Below are positions 12,682 to 24,532 of a DNA stretch of 64,000 nt, piece after piece. Under the pieces are notes generated by a model that saw only the letters and a program-made list of their open reading frames with translations, was not told the DNA's origin and ran no database searches. Numbering within the stretch: position 1 is the stretch's first letter; the number at the start of each line of letters is the position of its first letter. The DNA is from Sesamum alatum (lineage: Eukaryota; Streptophyta; Magnoliopsida; Lamiales; Pedaliaceae), in NCBI GenBank assembly GCA_034509735.1, contig JACGWO010000007.1:27184046-27248045 (forward strand), in the 5' to 3' direction. Both the position numbers and the translations under genes were made by a program.

Positions 12682-13426
12682 TCATTTCCCTTTGCCCACT
12701 CCTACTGGGGCAACAGGGGCGCTAGAAGCGCGAGCAGTAGCTGCAACTGCCTTCTCTTTTCCCTTCTTCCTCTTCCAATGTCCGGCCCTTTTTCTATTCG
12801 CCTTGGAGGTCGAAGCCTCTCCTATCAATACCGACGGCGCAAACTTGTGGGCCATTGCCTCGTATTGTACCAGGATGTTGATCAACTCATGAATGGACTT
12901 CTCAAGTCCGATCATATTGTAGTTAACAACAAATAGGTCATAGGACGGAGAAGCGACTGAAGGACCATGTCAATGTACGTGTCATTGCTAAGCCCAGCTT
13001 TAAGGTTCTCGAGCTTCTCCACTAGGGATAGCACCCAATGACTTTGTACAGAAGATCCTTCAGCTAGCTTGGTACCAAACAATGCTTTTGTGGCGGCATA
13101 TTAATATGCCCATCTAGAACCGCATAAACCTCGTTCATGCGGACCATTATGGCGAAGACGTTGCCCAGTCTATCATATTGCTTCTGGATGTCGTTAGACA
13201 TCGATATGGTACTATGCACTTTTTGGTTGTCCTCATGCCATTTCTCGGACGTCAAACGTTCTTCTGGCGTGGACTCCTCCGCCAAGTCGCTCGGCGACGG
13301 TTCGTCCCAGACGTAGTCTTGGTTCTCGAAATCAAGGACAATCCTCAAGTTTCTTAGCCAGTCTAAATAGTTCGTGCCATTGAATTTATTGGTCTCTAGT
13401 ACCATGGTTAAGGGATTCTTAGACAT
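12682..13426 (-). pseudogene. copia gag region
   Basis: The gag start is well preserved: at 13426 a frame opens with 'MSKNPLTMVLETNKFNGTNY' and continues 'WLRNLRIVLDFEN', the usual plant copia gag opening. It runs to 13064, is disrupted, and resumes at 12915-12682 as a basic segment (RKRAGHWKRKKGKEK) before the zinc knuckle. In intact elements this is one capsid/nucleocapsid protein. Here a shift near 13060 and missing sequence break it. Confidence 0.87.
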
Positions 13427-15390
13427 CTACATTTATAAAATGTAAAGCAGAAATTAGCAAATGATGGTAATATTAAAGTTCAAGTTGAAGACATGGTCTT
13501 TTAGTCTTTAACCCTTTGACTATTTCTACCAAAGTCCACCACTCTCAATTGGAGTTTCAGGAAACCTTTCCTAGTGGGCTCGGGATCCATAAACATGATC
13601 ATCATGTCCTGCTTTTACGATTTACATGAGGACTCCATATGAGGACATGAGGACTCCATAAACATGATCATCATCTAATATCATTCTAATCCAATGAGAT
13701 TCCCAAGATATTTTGCCTCACCTATTCGCATGGTTCTGAGGACTCCAACCAAACCATGTTACTCAGTGTTGGGCTCGACCCATCAATCAAATCATGCCTC
13801 AACTGTCGCCCCCCACGACTCGTGAGACAGAAAACAACGAGTGCAATCTCTTTGTTCACGTTAATGGTGTAGCTTTTCTCTAGTCCAAGTATGCCACGAC
13901 TCGTGAGACCGCACTTGGGTAGTGGCAGCTTCCTCACCATATTGCTGTGGATGGAAGGCTTGGACGGATCAAAAAAACTATTGTGATCCAAGTCCATCCT
14001 GGGCCTAATATTTTATTTGATCCAATCAAATGAGAGTTTGTTTTGATAGCAACCGAGACCTTATCACATTAAGTGTCTTTGCATGCATAAATATCCAATA
14101 TTCATAAAGCGATAAATAAAACGACACATGCAAAAAACATAGCATAACCCCTGTCGAGATGATCACAAGCCCAAACTATGCAACTCACTGAGCCCGCAGT
14201 GAGTCTATGGTCTGTCTATGGTGGTCCTACACTATTACATAAGTATTCAACCCATTGTCATTCCAATTGGCCTTGTGGCTCTTCTTCTTTTATGCCTTGA
14301 TTTATCACCTTAGGCCTCCGACTCCGTACGCTTGTTATTATTACAAAAACTGAAACCTCACCAAAAATCTAACTACTCCCATTACATTGAAAAGTAATAC
14401 ATGGAAAGAGGAAATAAGCAAGCCTTAACATCATGAGGCGAAAAACGGGAGATTGTAGTCCCAAAACAAGAAGCACGCAGGCCCCACTCGACAAAAATAT
14501 AAATAAATACCATTCTTTCATACATAAGGTCTAAGGCTCTTGTGATCATCCCATGTTGATTCCATCAACACACATTGCACAATTATACCAAATAATTATG
14601 CTAACATATATATTCAAAATATCCAAGTGATGTCCAACATCATAAGATATAAATATATAAATAATGCACAAGCTTCACATTCTAAATTTCATAGACATCA
14701 TACACAATGCATCCAATGCATGTTCAAAATCCAAATTAATTAAGCAAATTTGATCTAACGAAAAATCCAATAATTCTAAAATTAAATGTCCAAAATTAAT
14801 CTATTTTCAGAAAATATGCAGAAATTATCCAAAAATCAAATTTTCATAAAAACGTCAAAAACCAGCACAGAACGGCCCACCCGTTGTGCCCACTGGCTGG
14901 CCAGGCGAACAGGCACGCGTGCGTGCGTGCGTCCCGTGTGCAATGCTGGCCGTTGGCCAGCAGCCTGCACACTTGCGCACAGTGCGCGCGGGAAGGCGCC
15001 TGCGTGCCCGCAGCATGGTGTGCGCGGTCGCCCCTACTAGCACGCACGCTGGCAGGCACGCCGCGCCAGCGCGCGCCCGACCGCGCTCCCGTTAGGTAGT
15101 GGCCGACCAGCAGAGACGGCAGCCAACCGCTGGCCCTGTTGTTCTGTTTTTGTTCTACATTCATGGTTTTCCATTTCTCATTTCAGCACATTTATATATA
15201 AAAACAACAGAAAATGAACATGCAATTTTTAAGATCTGATCCATAAAATTGCACATGTGATATCCATCAAATTTAAACGAATGTACAAGTTCATTCATCT
15301 ATATATTCATATCATAAACATGCTCATAAGGCCGTAAACGCAAGATGAACATGCTAAGCACATAAATCTATGCTCCTTACATCGAACCGG
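13427..15390 (-). other. Long untranslated leader of the copia element
   Basis: Nearly 2 kb separate the primer binding site from the gag start. No gene is recognisable. 14870-15100 is a GC-rich block with iterated GCGTGCGT/CGCACGC-like motifs, open in several frames on both strands, which is a sign of composition rather than coding. Short direct duplications occur near 13620-13660 ('aggactccat'). Confidence 0.7.
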
Positions 15391-15402
15391 GCTCTGATAC
15401 CA
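15391..15402 (-). other. Primer binding site of the copia element
   Basis: The minus strand reads TGGTATCAGAGC, complementary to the 3' end of plant initiator tRNA-Met. It starts two bases after the LTR end at 15405. Confidence 0.92.
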
Positions 15403-15404
15403 CT

Positions 15405-18400
15405 TGAAGGACAAGCGGATCCGCCCGGGAGCGTGAGCGGAAGCGATAATTTTTAAAATATTGCATAAATAAAAGCAAATCATCATCAAAATCCCAAGGG
15501 GTATACCCTTGGGTGCTCAACCTGGCGTTCGATGTAGGATATGATAATAAAATGACTTATGTATCATGTAGAGCATAGGTATACAAAAGAAACTACAAAA
15601 GCGTAAATCAATAATTACCTTTGTTGTTTTCTTCCTTGCACGGCTACAAGCGTTGTTCCTCTCTGGAAATATTCACCAAGTGCAAACGTATGAACTCTCT
15701 AACAAAGTCAACACCACACCGGGAGAGATCATGTTTTTCTTGCCAGAGAAAAGCGGATCTAAGAGGATATGATCCAAGAAGATACAACACTATTATGTTA
15801 GAGTTTCTTCTTGATCTAGATTTGTTCTTCAATATGATCCAAGATCAATTAAAAACAAAGAGGGAAGTATGTGAGTAGAGAGGGGCAGAAAATTGACAGA
15901 GAAAATGAGAGTGTGTTTTTCTTCTTTTTCCTAGAAAAAGATGAAATGTAATTCACTTGCTTTGATGATAGTATACACTCATATATATTTAATTAATATG
16001 ATTATTGAAATGTGTCTAGGTTCATCCAAGGATGTCTAGATACATCCCAATCAGTCCTACTAATTCATCACTCAAGCCTATCATCTCATAAGGTATGATT
16101 TAATCATACCAAATGAAAGAGGCTTGATTGGAATTGATTTATCCCTTACCAAAAGAGACAAGTCAACACTCTATTAAGGCCATGCATGGCCGATTTTAAG
16201 GCTTCTAAAAGAAGCAATTTTTGGCAATGCTTATTTGGGAAGAAGTCCAACTTCTTCTCATTCCAAAAGCGAAATTAACACACCTCTTGGGTCAAAAATT
16301 AATGGATCAGGCTTTATTGTAATCCAATTACAACAAGCCCAAATTAAATCCTATTTAATTCTAGGTCTACTTAAATAGGCAAAATTGCACTTTTGGTCCC
16401 ATAGGATAGGGTCATTCTCATTTTTGGTCCCACGCTTTTGGTCGTCGACAGTTTTGGTCCCAAAACCCTAACTTTTTGACACTTATGGTCCCAAACCGTT
16501 AAGTTTAACGGAAAACGGCACGTGAGTGACCACGTGCCATTAGTCAACCCTTGCAAACGGTCTTGGGACGTTGACTGCTGCATTTAGGAGGTAAATTTGG
16601 CGCCAAAATACACATTTTCTGCACCTTTTCCCTATTTATACCCCTAAAAACGCAAGAAATCCTTATTTTCTCATTTGACAATAAAAACTACCCCAACATT
16701 CATTTTTCTTTGTTTTTGCAGGTGAAAAAAAATGTCACGAACCTGCAAAAACAAAGAAAAATAAGTGAAATTTCGAAAATACCCCTCACAAATTTTTTAT
16801 TATAATTTGGTCATTTTTTGGACTAAAATACCCTTTAAACAAAACTTCAGGTAAGACGTCCCTAGTCACTTTGTTGGTGCCACACTACTTTAAAGTGGAG
16901 ATTGTCGATGATAAAGAGACGAAAATACAACAAGATATATTCACAAGGGAGACGATACAGAGTAACGAATAAAATAAGCATAATAGGTGCTAGATATTAT
17001 TATTTATTTTTGATATTTTGGTTATTTCGTCAAATTTTATTTAATGGATTTTATTTTATTTATGTTAGAAAAGAACGAGGATATTCAAGTATATTTACAC
17101 TTTTTTATTGAGTTAGTAATGTTTTACAAACTTTAAAAGAGGTAATTAGAATTTTGGCAAAAAGTGCCAACATTACTAACTCAATAAAAAAGTGTAAATA
17201 TACTTGAATATCCTCGTTCTTTTCTAACAGAAATAAAATAAAATTCATTAAATAAAATTTGACGAAATAACCAAAATATCAAAAATAAATAATAATATCT
17301 AGCACCTATTATGCTTACTTTATTCGTTACTCTGTATCGTCTGCCTTGTGAATATATCTTGTTGTATTTCCGTCTCTTTATCATCGACAATCTCCACTTT
17401 AAAGTAGTGTGGCACCAACAAAGTGACTAGGGACGTTTTACCTGAAGTTTTGTCTAAAGGGTATTTTAGTCCAAAAAATGACCAAATTATAATAAAAAAT
17501 TTGTGAGGGGTATTTTTCGAAATATTACATATAATTCAAAAGAATAAACAGGTGAAAAAAATGTCACAAACCTGCAAAAACAAAGAAAAATGAATGTTGA
17601 GGTAGTTTTTATTGTCAAATGAGAAAATAAGGATTTCTTGCCTTTTTAGGGGTATAAATAGGGAAAAGGTGCAGAAAATGTGCATTTTGGCGCCAAATTA
17701 CCCTCCTAAATGCAGCAGTCAACGTCCCAAGACCGTTTGCAAGGGTTGACTAACGGCACGTGGTCACTCACGGGCCGTTTTCCGTTAAACTTAACGGCTT
17801 GGGACCATAAGTGTCAAAAAATTAGGGTTTTGGGACCAAAACTGTCAACGACCAAAAGCGCGGGACCAAAAGTGAGAATGGCCCTATCCTATGGGACCAA
17901 AAGTGCAATTTTGCCACTTAAATAATTTTCATTAATCTATTAATCCAATTAAAAAATCTAATTTTTAATTCTCCACTTTAATCGATAAGTCCCATTTACC
18001 GATTAAAATGAGGGCCCGATACAATATCGACCCGTCCATCCAATGGACAACCCTTTATGTAATCCAATTATCATTATCCTCTGAAATTGACGCCAAGTCA
18101 ATTTCTTCACCTTCTCAGTGATTTGTGTGTGACCCTTTAGGTTCACCCTCAGCTAGACTTGGGCCCGTATCCAACAAGAGCCCGTTACCATGGGTAGCCG
18201 TCTAACAACAACCCATGGCACTAGAGACTAGGTGAATGTTGGCGTGAATATTTAGGCGCCGAATCTGTACGGGTACGGTCCTTCCGTCTACCGTCTCCCG
18301 ACTTAGTCTAGAGTATGAAATTGGGCGTCTGTTCCCATTCTTGACTAGGCGTCTATGCTTAATACTCTAGACTACACATGTCGTATTGCATCGACACAGA

Positions 18401-19162
18401 AACACATTTCCTGCTCGATCAAACATTGTGGCCACAAGTTTAAACAGCATGAACGTGTCTCTGAGTGCATAGAAAATATCTCTGTCACATATTGATAGGG
18501 AATGTATCCTTTTCTTGAAGCCCACCGTGTTTGTTACACATTATGACTGCACTGGACAAGGCTTATAATGATCATCTTACTGAATTACCACCTCTCGCCA
18601 GATCCAAGATACAGTCATCGTGTGCATGTGACTGCCATGATTCCTCAAGTTTGAGGACTACTCCCGTACTATTGGACTGGGAAAATCCAATCATATAGAC
18701 CAAGCCTCCAAGGCTTCCATATGATGATCCCCGCGAGTCAGTTCAGTCGGCTCGACCCCAGTCAACCAACCCACCAAGATCGTATAGGCGTCCCACGCCT
18801 GTCGCCGATGAAACACGGGACTCATCCAATGAATACGACTTTTGGTGAAAGTCTCTATAGGATTCTCGATGCCCTGTCTAGAGGTTCTCGACTTGGAATG
18901 TTTCAGACTCAATCCTTATTAGTTAGTTCCATAACCACCATCCAAGGCGTGGTCCAACTGCATGAGTTATTAATCATGGTTTGTGGGCTTTGTTGTGATA
19001 TGTGAAAAACAACATTTAACATATGGAAAATGAGCACAACAAAGAAAGTATCAATGGTAATGAGCACTCATTTTATTCATTACATAATATTACATTGCAT
19101 CAAGTTGTCAAATAGGTTGCAAAATGCCAAACCTATTGACTTTCTGGTCACCTATTCTAATA
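15405..19162 (-). repeat. copia 5' LTR (right in window), split by a foldback element
   Basis: Without the insertion at 16378-17915 and its 9-bp duplication this LTR is about 2.2 kb, matching the left LTR. On the minus strand it begins TATTAGAATAGG (TG changed to TA) and ends ...CCTTCA. The many scattered differences from the other LTR indicate an old insertion. Confidence 0.92.
16378..17915. mobile_element. 1.54-kb foldback element (near-perfect palindrome)
   Basis: The arms 16378-17123 and 17169-17915 are almost exact reverse complements of each other, around a 45-bp spacer. The exact 9-bp target duplication ACTTAAATA (16369-16377 and 17916-17924) and the single copy of this site in the other LTR prove it is an insertion. 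The ends start 'ggcaaaattgcacttttgg'. 'ttttggtccc' motifs recur at 16391, 16422, 16452 and, as 'ttatggtccc', at 16483. A 9-bp duplication suggests mobilisation by a MULE-type transposase. The matching small open frames at 16902-17111 (+) and 17181-17390 (-) are just the two arms and do not look like a known protein. Confidence 0.92.
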
Positions 19163-19167
19163 GTCCC

Positions 19168-19601
19168 TCTGTTAGTCAATATTCACTGAATTGTTGAAAT
19201 TAACCAAAAAAAATTAATAAAATTAATATTTACTATTGATTGACTTATTACTGACTTATTGTAGATCAAACAAATATTTTTTATGACCAAACTACCCATA
19301 TGTATATCTTCACACGTTAATACATGTGAGGAGGTACATTTCACCATTATAAGGGTAGTTTAGTCATAAAAGATTTGTTTGGCCTGCAATAAGTCAGTGA
19401 TAAGTCAATTGAAGGTAAATATCGAGTTTCATTAAGTTTTTTTTTTATTAATATCAATAAATTCGGTGAATTTTGACTAATGGATGGACCTATTTGTTAG
19501 ACATGAGCAAACCTCAAGGGCACTAGATGTAATTTTTTAAATCACAAGGGGTCTACGTGTAATTACATCAACCCTCAGGGGAAGGGAGGTGTAATTATCC
19601 C
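19168..19601. mobile_element. Right fragment of the MITE split by the copia element
   Basis: Continues the MITE from 7246-7356. It holds 'ctgttagtcaatattcac', the internal 'cacgttaata...gaggaggta' block and the right end 'gtgtaattatccc' (19589-19601), all shared with the elements at 20339 and 21026. Confidence 0.75.
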
Positions 19602-20338
19602 TTTATTTTATTATCTTTTGTTATATTAATGTGATGCAAGCAAAAGATTGCTCGTTTGGGTACGTCCAACTTGAGATCTTTGGGTCCAACTTTTCACAAG
19701 TCTTGTAGATCTTTCTCTGTAGATCTTCAGCCTTTTTTCTAGTGGGGCTAACCTCTTCTTTGACTTGTCTTGGTGGAACTCGTCCACATGCCATTGGGGC
19801 TTTCTTTGGGGCTGACTTGGCTGCCATGTGAACGCCTTGATTGGCCTCCGTAAGCATTCTTGGGTTGTCTTGAGCCTTTTGGGGCCCTCCAAACCTCCTT
19901 AATGGATTGGGCCTCCTCCAAAAGCTGAAGGTAAATCTGCTTTTGCCTCTAAGTTGCCAGGCATTGTCACATTTCGTGGGCTTCCTCCAAGCTGGGCTCC
20001 TTCTTGGCTTCATGCATTTTTGTGACATCATTCATAATGTATTGATTAGACCGATATAGTGTATTGTTATAGTGCTCTTTTGTTTCGTTGAGGTTGATTG
20101 TAAGAGAATAATTGAGACTTGATTAACAAAATTCTAATTTATTTTATTTTATTTTTTTTGGTTTTCATCAATTGCCTTCTAAAACTAATTTTACAAATTA
20201 ATAGTCATATATGATAGAGAATGAGTTATATTTTTTTTAAATGATAATTATATAATTATATTAATAAAATAACAAATTGAATAATATATGGTTTTTATCA
20301 ATACACCAGTATAATAAAAAACAATGACATAAATTACA
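19602..20338. other. Intergenic; unassigned open frame 19621-20031 (-)
   Basis: A 136-codon minus-strand frame at 20031-19621 overlaps an 88-codon frame in another phase. It is basic, rich in Lys, Arg, Trp and Pro, and has no domain I recognise. The interval 19640-20030 is more GC-rich than its surroundings, so it may be a gene fragment or an old retroelement piece. I see no start context, intron sites or homology that would support a live gene. Confidence 0.25.
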
Positions 20339-20869
20339 GAGATAATTACACTCTCTTCCATGAAGTTTGGTTTAATTACATGTAGACCCCTTGTGGTTTG
20401 GGAAATTACATCCAGTACTCATGAGTTTGCTTTCGTCAAACAAATAGGTTCCCTCCTTAGTTAAAATTCATTGATTTTTTGATATTAACAAAAAAAAAAC
20501 TTAATGAAAATCACTGCTTATATCAATTGACTTATTGCACGCCAAACAAATCTTTTATGACTAAAATACTTTTATAACGAAAGGATATACCTCCTCACAT
20601 GCATTAACGTGTAAAGATATATAAGGACAGTTTGGTCATAATAAAGATTTATTTGATCTACAATAAGTTCGTAATAAGTCAATTGATGGTAAATATTGAT
20701 TTACATTCATGTTTTTGTTGATATTAACAAATTCGGTGAATTTTGACTAACGAATAGACCTTTTTGTTAAACAGAAGCAAAACCTCAGGGGTACTACATG
20801 TAATTTTCCAAATCACAAGGGATTTACATGTAATTTACCAAACCTCAGGGAAGGGGGTATAATTATCCC
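20339..20869. mobile_element. Mutator-type MITE (family with AATTACA repeats)
   Basis: Ends 'gagataattaca' and, in reverse, 'gggataattatacc'. The flanking repeats TAAATTACA (20330-20338) and TAAATTATA (20870-20878) agree at 8 of 9 positions. The right end plus target repeat is duplicated once more at 20879-20909. AATTACA recurs at 20344, 20374 and 20404. It has no coding capacity. Confidence 0.8.
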
Positions 20870-21025
20870 TAAATTATAAGTGAAGGGGTGTAATTATCCC
20901 TAAATTATAAGTTAATACCATCACGTCTAATAGGACTCAAATCCGTGATTCTAATTATGTTAATAAAATCTCAATTTTAACAACCAAAGTAAAACATCAT
21001 TAATAACAAATGAACTTAAATTTTA

Positions 21026-21529
21026 GGAATAAATTACACCCATGAGGTGTGGCCCCTGTAGTTTGAAAATTACATTTACTACCTTAAGTTGCTTCTGTCT
21101 AATAAATATATCCTTTCGTTAGTCAAAATTCACAGAAATATTGATATTAGCCAAAAAAAAAAAAAAACTAAATGAAGATGATATTTATTACCTTCGATTG
21201 ACTTATTACTAACCAATTGTAAGTCAAATAAATCTTTTTATGACCAAATTACTCTTACATATCTTCACACGTTAATGCAAATGAGGGTGTATATCTTCAC
21301 CATTATAAGGGTAGTTTAGTCATTAAATATTTATTTGGTCTGCAATAAGTCATTAATAAGTTAATCAAAAATAAATATCGATTTTTATTCAGTTTTTTGT
21401 TAATATCAGTAAATTTGGTGAATTTTAACGAACAGATGGACCTATTTATTAAATAAAAACAAACCTCAAGGATATTAGATATAATTTTTTAAATTATCGG
21501 GGATCTCCATGAGGTGGTATAATTATTCC
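21026..21529. mobile_element. Mutator-type MITE upstream of the glucanase gene
   Basis: Exact 9-bp target duplication TAAATTTTA (21017-21025 and 21530-21538), ends 'ggaataaattaca' and reverse 'ggaataattatacc'. Same family as 20339-20869. It lies about 295 bp upstream of the glucanase start codon, so it is inside or next to that promoter. Confidence 0.88.
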
Positions 21530-21682
21530 TAAATTTTAATTAATTAAAGTATGTCTTATTGTTATTATTATTTTGATGGGCAAGTTTGTGTACTTGAAAG
21601 CTGAAATGAAATGAGAGAAAAGAAATCATGGAAGAAAAGAAAAAGTGAGAAAGTGAAAAACAACAACAGAAAAGGAAAAAAG

Positions 21683-21683
21683 T

Positions 21684-21722
<39 letters not shown>
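21683..21722. repeat. GA microsatellite in the glucanase leader/promoter
   Basis: (ga)n of about 16 perfect units, 100 bp before the start codon. GA/CT-rich leaders are common in plant genes. Its position makes it a likely 5' UTR or core-promoter element. Confidence 0.75.
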
Positions 21723-21723
<1 letters not shown>

Positions 21724-21823
21724 CTTTTAAGAGACAGACAGAGGGTTCTACACTCCCAACACACATTCCACTCTCTCGCACCGCCATTGTCGACTTGTCG
21801 TACCTCTCATTCATTCTTTCTCC

Positions 21824-24532
21824 ATGCTCATGGACTTCCTTCTCCGCCACCACTTCGCCGTACCGCTGCTGCTTCTCCTTTCAGGTAAACCCTTTTCATT
21901 CTTCTCTTTAATTATTTCAAGAAACACTACTGTGATTACTGCTGCTATTTTTTTCTTTAATGGGCACTGCTAATTGCGTGATTTACCCAATGCAGCGTCA
22001 TTGTTCTTCACGGCGGCGTTTTCCCTCGGCATCAACTACGGCCAGATCGCCAACAATCTCCCCCACCCTGAAGCGGTTGTCCCACTCGTCAAATCCATTG
22101 GCGCCACCAGGGTCAAGCTCTACGACGCCGATCCGCGCGTCCTCAAGGCCTTTGCCAACACCGGCGTCGAGTTCATCGTCGGCCTCGGCAACGAAGACTT
22201 GGCCAGAATGCGAGACCCGAAGCAAGCCCAAGCTTGGGTGAAAGCCAACGTCCAGCGCTTCTTACCCGCTACAAATATTACCTGCATTGCCGTCGGGAAT
22301 GAGGTTCTCACACTCAACGACTCTACTCTCTCCTCCAACCTCCTTCCCGCCATGGAAAGCGTCCATTCCGCCCTCGTTTCCCTCAACCTCGACAAGCAGG
22401 TTATGGTGACCACCGCCCACAATTTGGGTATTCTAGATGTTTCTTATCCTCCCTCCGCCGGCGCATTCCGGCGAGATCTGACTCAAAAGTTGTCCTGCAT
22501 TCTCGACTTCCACAGCAAAGTGGGATCCCCATTCTTAATCAATGCCTATCCTTTCTTCGCCTACAAGTCGAACCCGAAACAAGTGTCGTTAGATTTCGTC
22601 CTGTTCGAGTCGGGCTCGGGGATGGTGGACCCAGCTTCGGGCCTGCATTACGATAACATGTTCTATGCCCAAGTTGACGCGGCCCATTCAGCTGTGGAAA
22701 AGCTTGGGTACAAAAACGTGTGTTTGCAGATCTCAGAAACGGGGTGGCCGTCGAAGGGTGACAACGATGAGGCCGGGGCGACGCCGGAAAACGCCAGGAA
22801 GTATAACGGGAACTTGATGAAGTTGATTGCTGAGAAGAAGGGGACGCCGATGAGGCCGAATTCGGACTTGAACATCTACGTTTTTGCTTTATTTAACGAG
22901 AATGAGAAGCCCGGCCCGACTTCCGAGAGGAACTTCGGGCTATTCAAGCCGGACGGTACGCCAGTGTATAATCTGGGTTTCAATACGACGGGCTTGATTA
23001 GTAATAACACGTCGAGCTCGGCTGGCAGCTCAGGCAGTACGACATCATCTGGGTCCTCGCCGGCGGTGACCGGGACCTCTTCTAACGGCTACTTATCCAT
23101 TACTGCAGATGACGCGGTGAGCATTTCCTTTTATTTCTTTTCCAACTCTTCGCTTAGTTTTTCAATTTACTGCGATGTGGGTTGCCTGAATGCTGCTCTA
23201 TTTGCCGGTTATTTGAATGGTTCAAGAAAGCTTGATTTTAGCATTAGGAATACGAAGGATAGACCAGAGATGCAGTCTTTGATTAAACAGTGGAGCTTGG
23301 GTGATCAATTAATACATAAAAGAAACTCAGTTTAGCTCACTACACTACCAATCGCCAACAGAAATTCTTGTTTGTGATAACAGTTAGAGGCTAAGCTGTA
23401 AATACATTCGTTTCGGTAGTAAACATATATCCTGAATGTTGATTTAGAATGGGTGTCTTGATCCAAATTCAAGTAACCATTTTCAGCAGGAAACGGTGGA
23501 CATAGTACTTGACGTCGGTTGCCAGTCTACTAATCGAATGTCTGTTTTCAGTTGTTCAGTGTTAAAGAAGAAAATACTACTTGGTAGAGTTGTAGTATTA
23601 GTAGAGTTCTTGCTCATCAAGAGTAGTAACAGGAAAAGCTTAAGTATTAATCCTAGTCGAGTGAAGCGAAACAGGGAGCTCATACAATTATGGAACTGAA
23701 CATCTTCTGTATGTGAAGTTGGATTTCGACTGTTCTCAATCTAAATTTCCTTAGAAATGAAACTCTGTTTTAGGCTATAATCTCATGTTGTGTTTGGATT
23801 GATGTATTTGGAATTAAGGATTTCAATCCAAAATAATAAATCCACTACTCTTGTTTGGATAGTTCCATGTTTCAAATGATTTAAAATCCTTCCATTCTCA
23901 TTTTGAGCTATTTTTAGTAACATTGTGATGGATTTTAAGTCCATTTAATATGGAGTAATTTGAAATTCTTCTTCAAATCCTTCATTTAAATTTCAATCCG
24001 TCCATCCAAATGAAGCCTTCACGCATTCATCATTCTGCCACAGTTTTGAAGTCTAAATTTAGGTCTTCTTCACTATGCACTTTAAGTTTCAGTTTCCTAT
24101 AACTAGTTGTTTTTGGAAAATGATGTGAAAATGGAGGCCAGGGGAAGGAACTCAAACCAACGTTCATTTCGTGCCAATATCCTTTTCTTTCTATTACAAA
24201 ATATCTTTCGGAACGAATTCGTGGTTTCCTTTTCACAGAAACAACAATAGTCCACCAGACAGTATGCTTTAATGGTTAAAGTTACGGTAGCAAGTGTTTT
24301 AAGTGTCTTAGATTAGAAAAAGGCATCTGGACCACTAAATTTCACTGCATTGCTTTCCTAGATGCCCTATGCAATATCTCCTGCTGAATTCCGCAGCTGT
24401 AAATAGCATGATAAGACCGTTAACTTTTATCTATGTTACGTGTTGCTTGAATTGCAGGAGAGACTTCCTTCTGGAGGGTCATTATCGTTTTTGTGCCTCA
24501 TGGTTTCAGCCATACTAGCATTCCATCTCTGA
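21824..24532 (+). CDS. Glucan endo-1,3-beta-glucosidase, GPI-anchored (GH17)
   Basis: Predicted CDS joins 21824-21884, 21996-23116 and 24458-24532 (418 residues); every junction is GT-AG and in phase. The protein hydrolyses beta-1,3-glucan (callose) at the cell surface. Residues 1-30 form a signal peptide. GH17 starts at 'GINYGQIANNLP' (residue 32). The proton donor Glu123 lies in 'VGNEVL' and the nucleophile Glu268 in 'ISETGWPSKG'. A Ser/Gly/Thr-rich linker follows, and exon 3 supplies a hydrophobic C-terminal tail ('SFLCLMVSAILAFHL') typical of a GPI-anchor signal. There is no CBM43/X8 domain. By memory it is closest to the Arabidopsis glucosidase 11 type (At1g32860). The genomic frame runs on into intron 2 to a stop at 23335; I treat that as intron, not coding. 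It could also be an intron-retained, unanchored isoform. A MITE and a GA tract lie just upstream. Confidence 0.93.

Larger units (their letters stand above)
7357..19162 (-). mobile_element. Ty1/copia LTR retrotransposon (degenerate)
   Basis: The element reads on the minus strand, with 5' LTR at 15405-19162 (enlarged by a later insertion) and 3' LTR at 7357-9544. It has a 5-bp target duplication GTCCC (7352-7356 and 19163-19167), a tRNA-iMet-type primer binding site (15391-15402) and a polypurine tract (9545-9556). Domains run gag, protease, integrase, reverse transcriptase, RNase H, which is the copia order. The RT motifs ('KQASRSWNI', 'LYVDDILLIGND') look like the Angela/Tork branch, though I am not certain of the lineage. 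Stops and frameshifts break every domain, and the two LTRs differ at many positions, so it is old and immobile. It landed inside a MITE (7246-7356 plus 19168-19601). Confidence 0.93.

Noticed and set aside
14786..15164. Overlapping open frames on both strands in a GC-rich block
   Set aside because: Open in many frames at once because of GC-rich repeats (GCGTGCGT). They lie in the untranslated leader of the copia element and encode no known domain.
16902..17390. Two matching 69-codon frames on opposite strands
   Set aside because: They are the same sequence in the two arms of a palindrome, with no recognisable protein and no sign of selection visible from one copy.
19621..20031. 136-codon basic frame (-)
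   Set aside because: Not called as a gene: no domain, a competing frame in another phase, and no promoter or intron signals. Kept only as an unassigned open frame.
23117..23335. C-terminal extension of the glucanase frame
   Set aside because: It follows a good GT donor and lacks likeness to the family. The exon at 24458-24532 gives the expected GPI-anchor tail.
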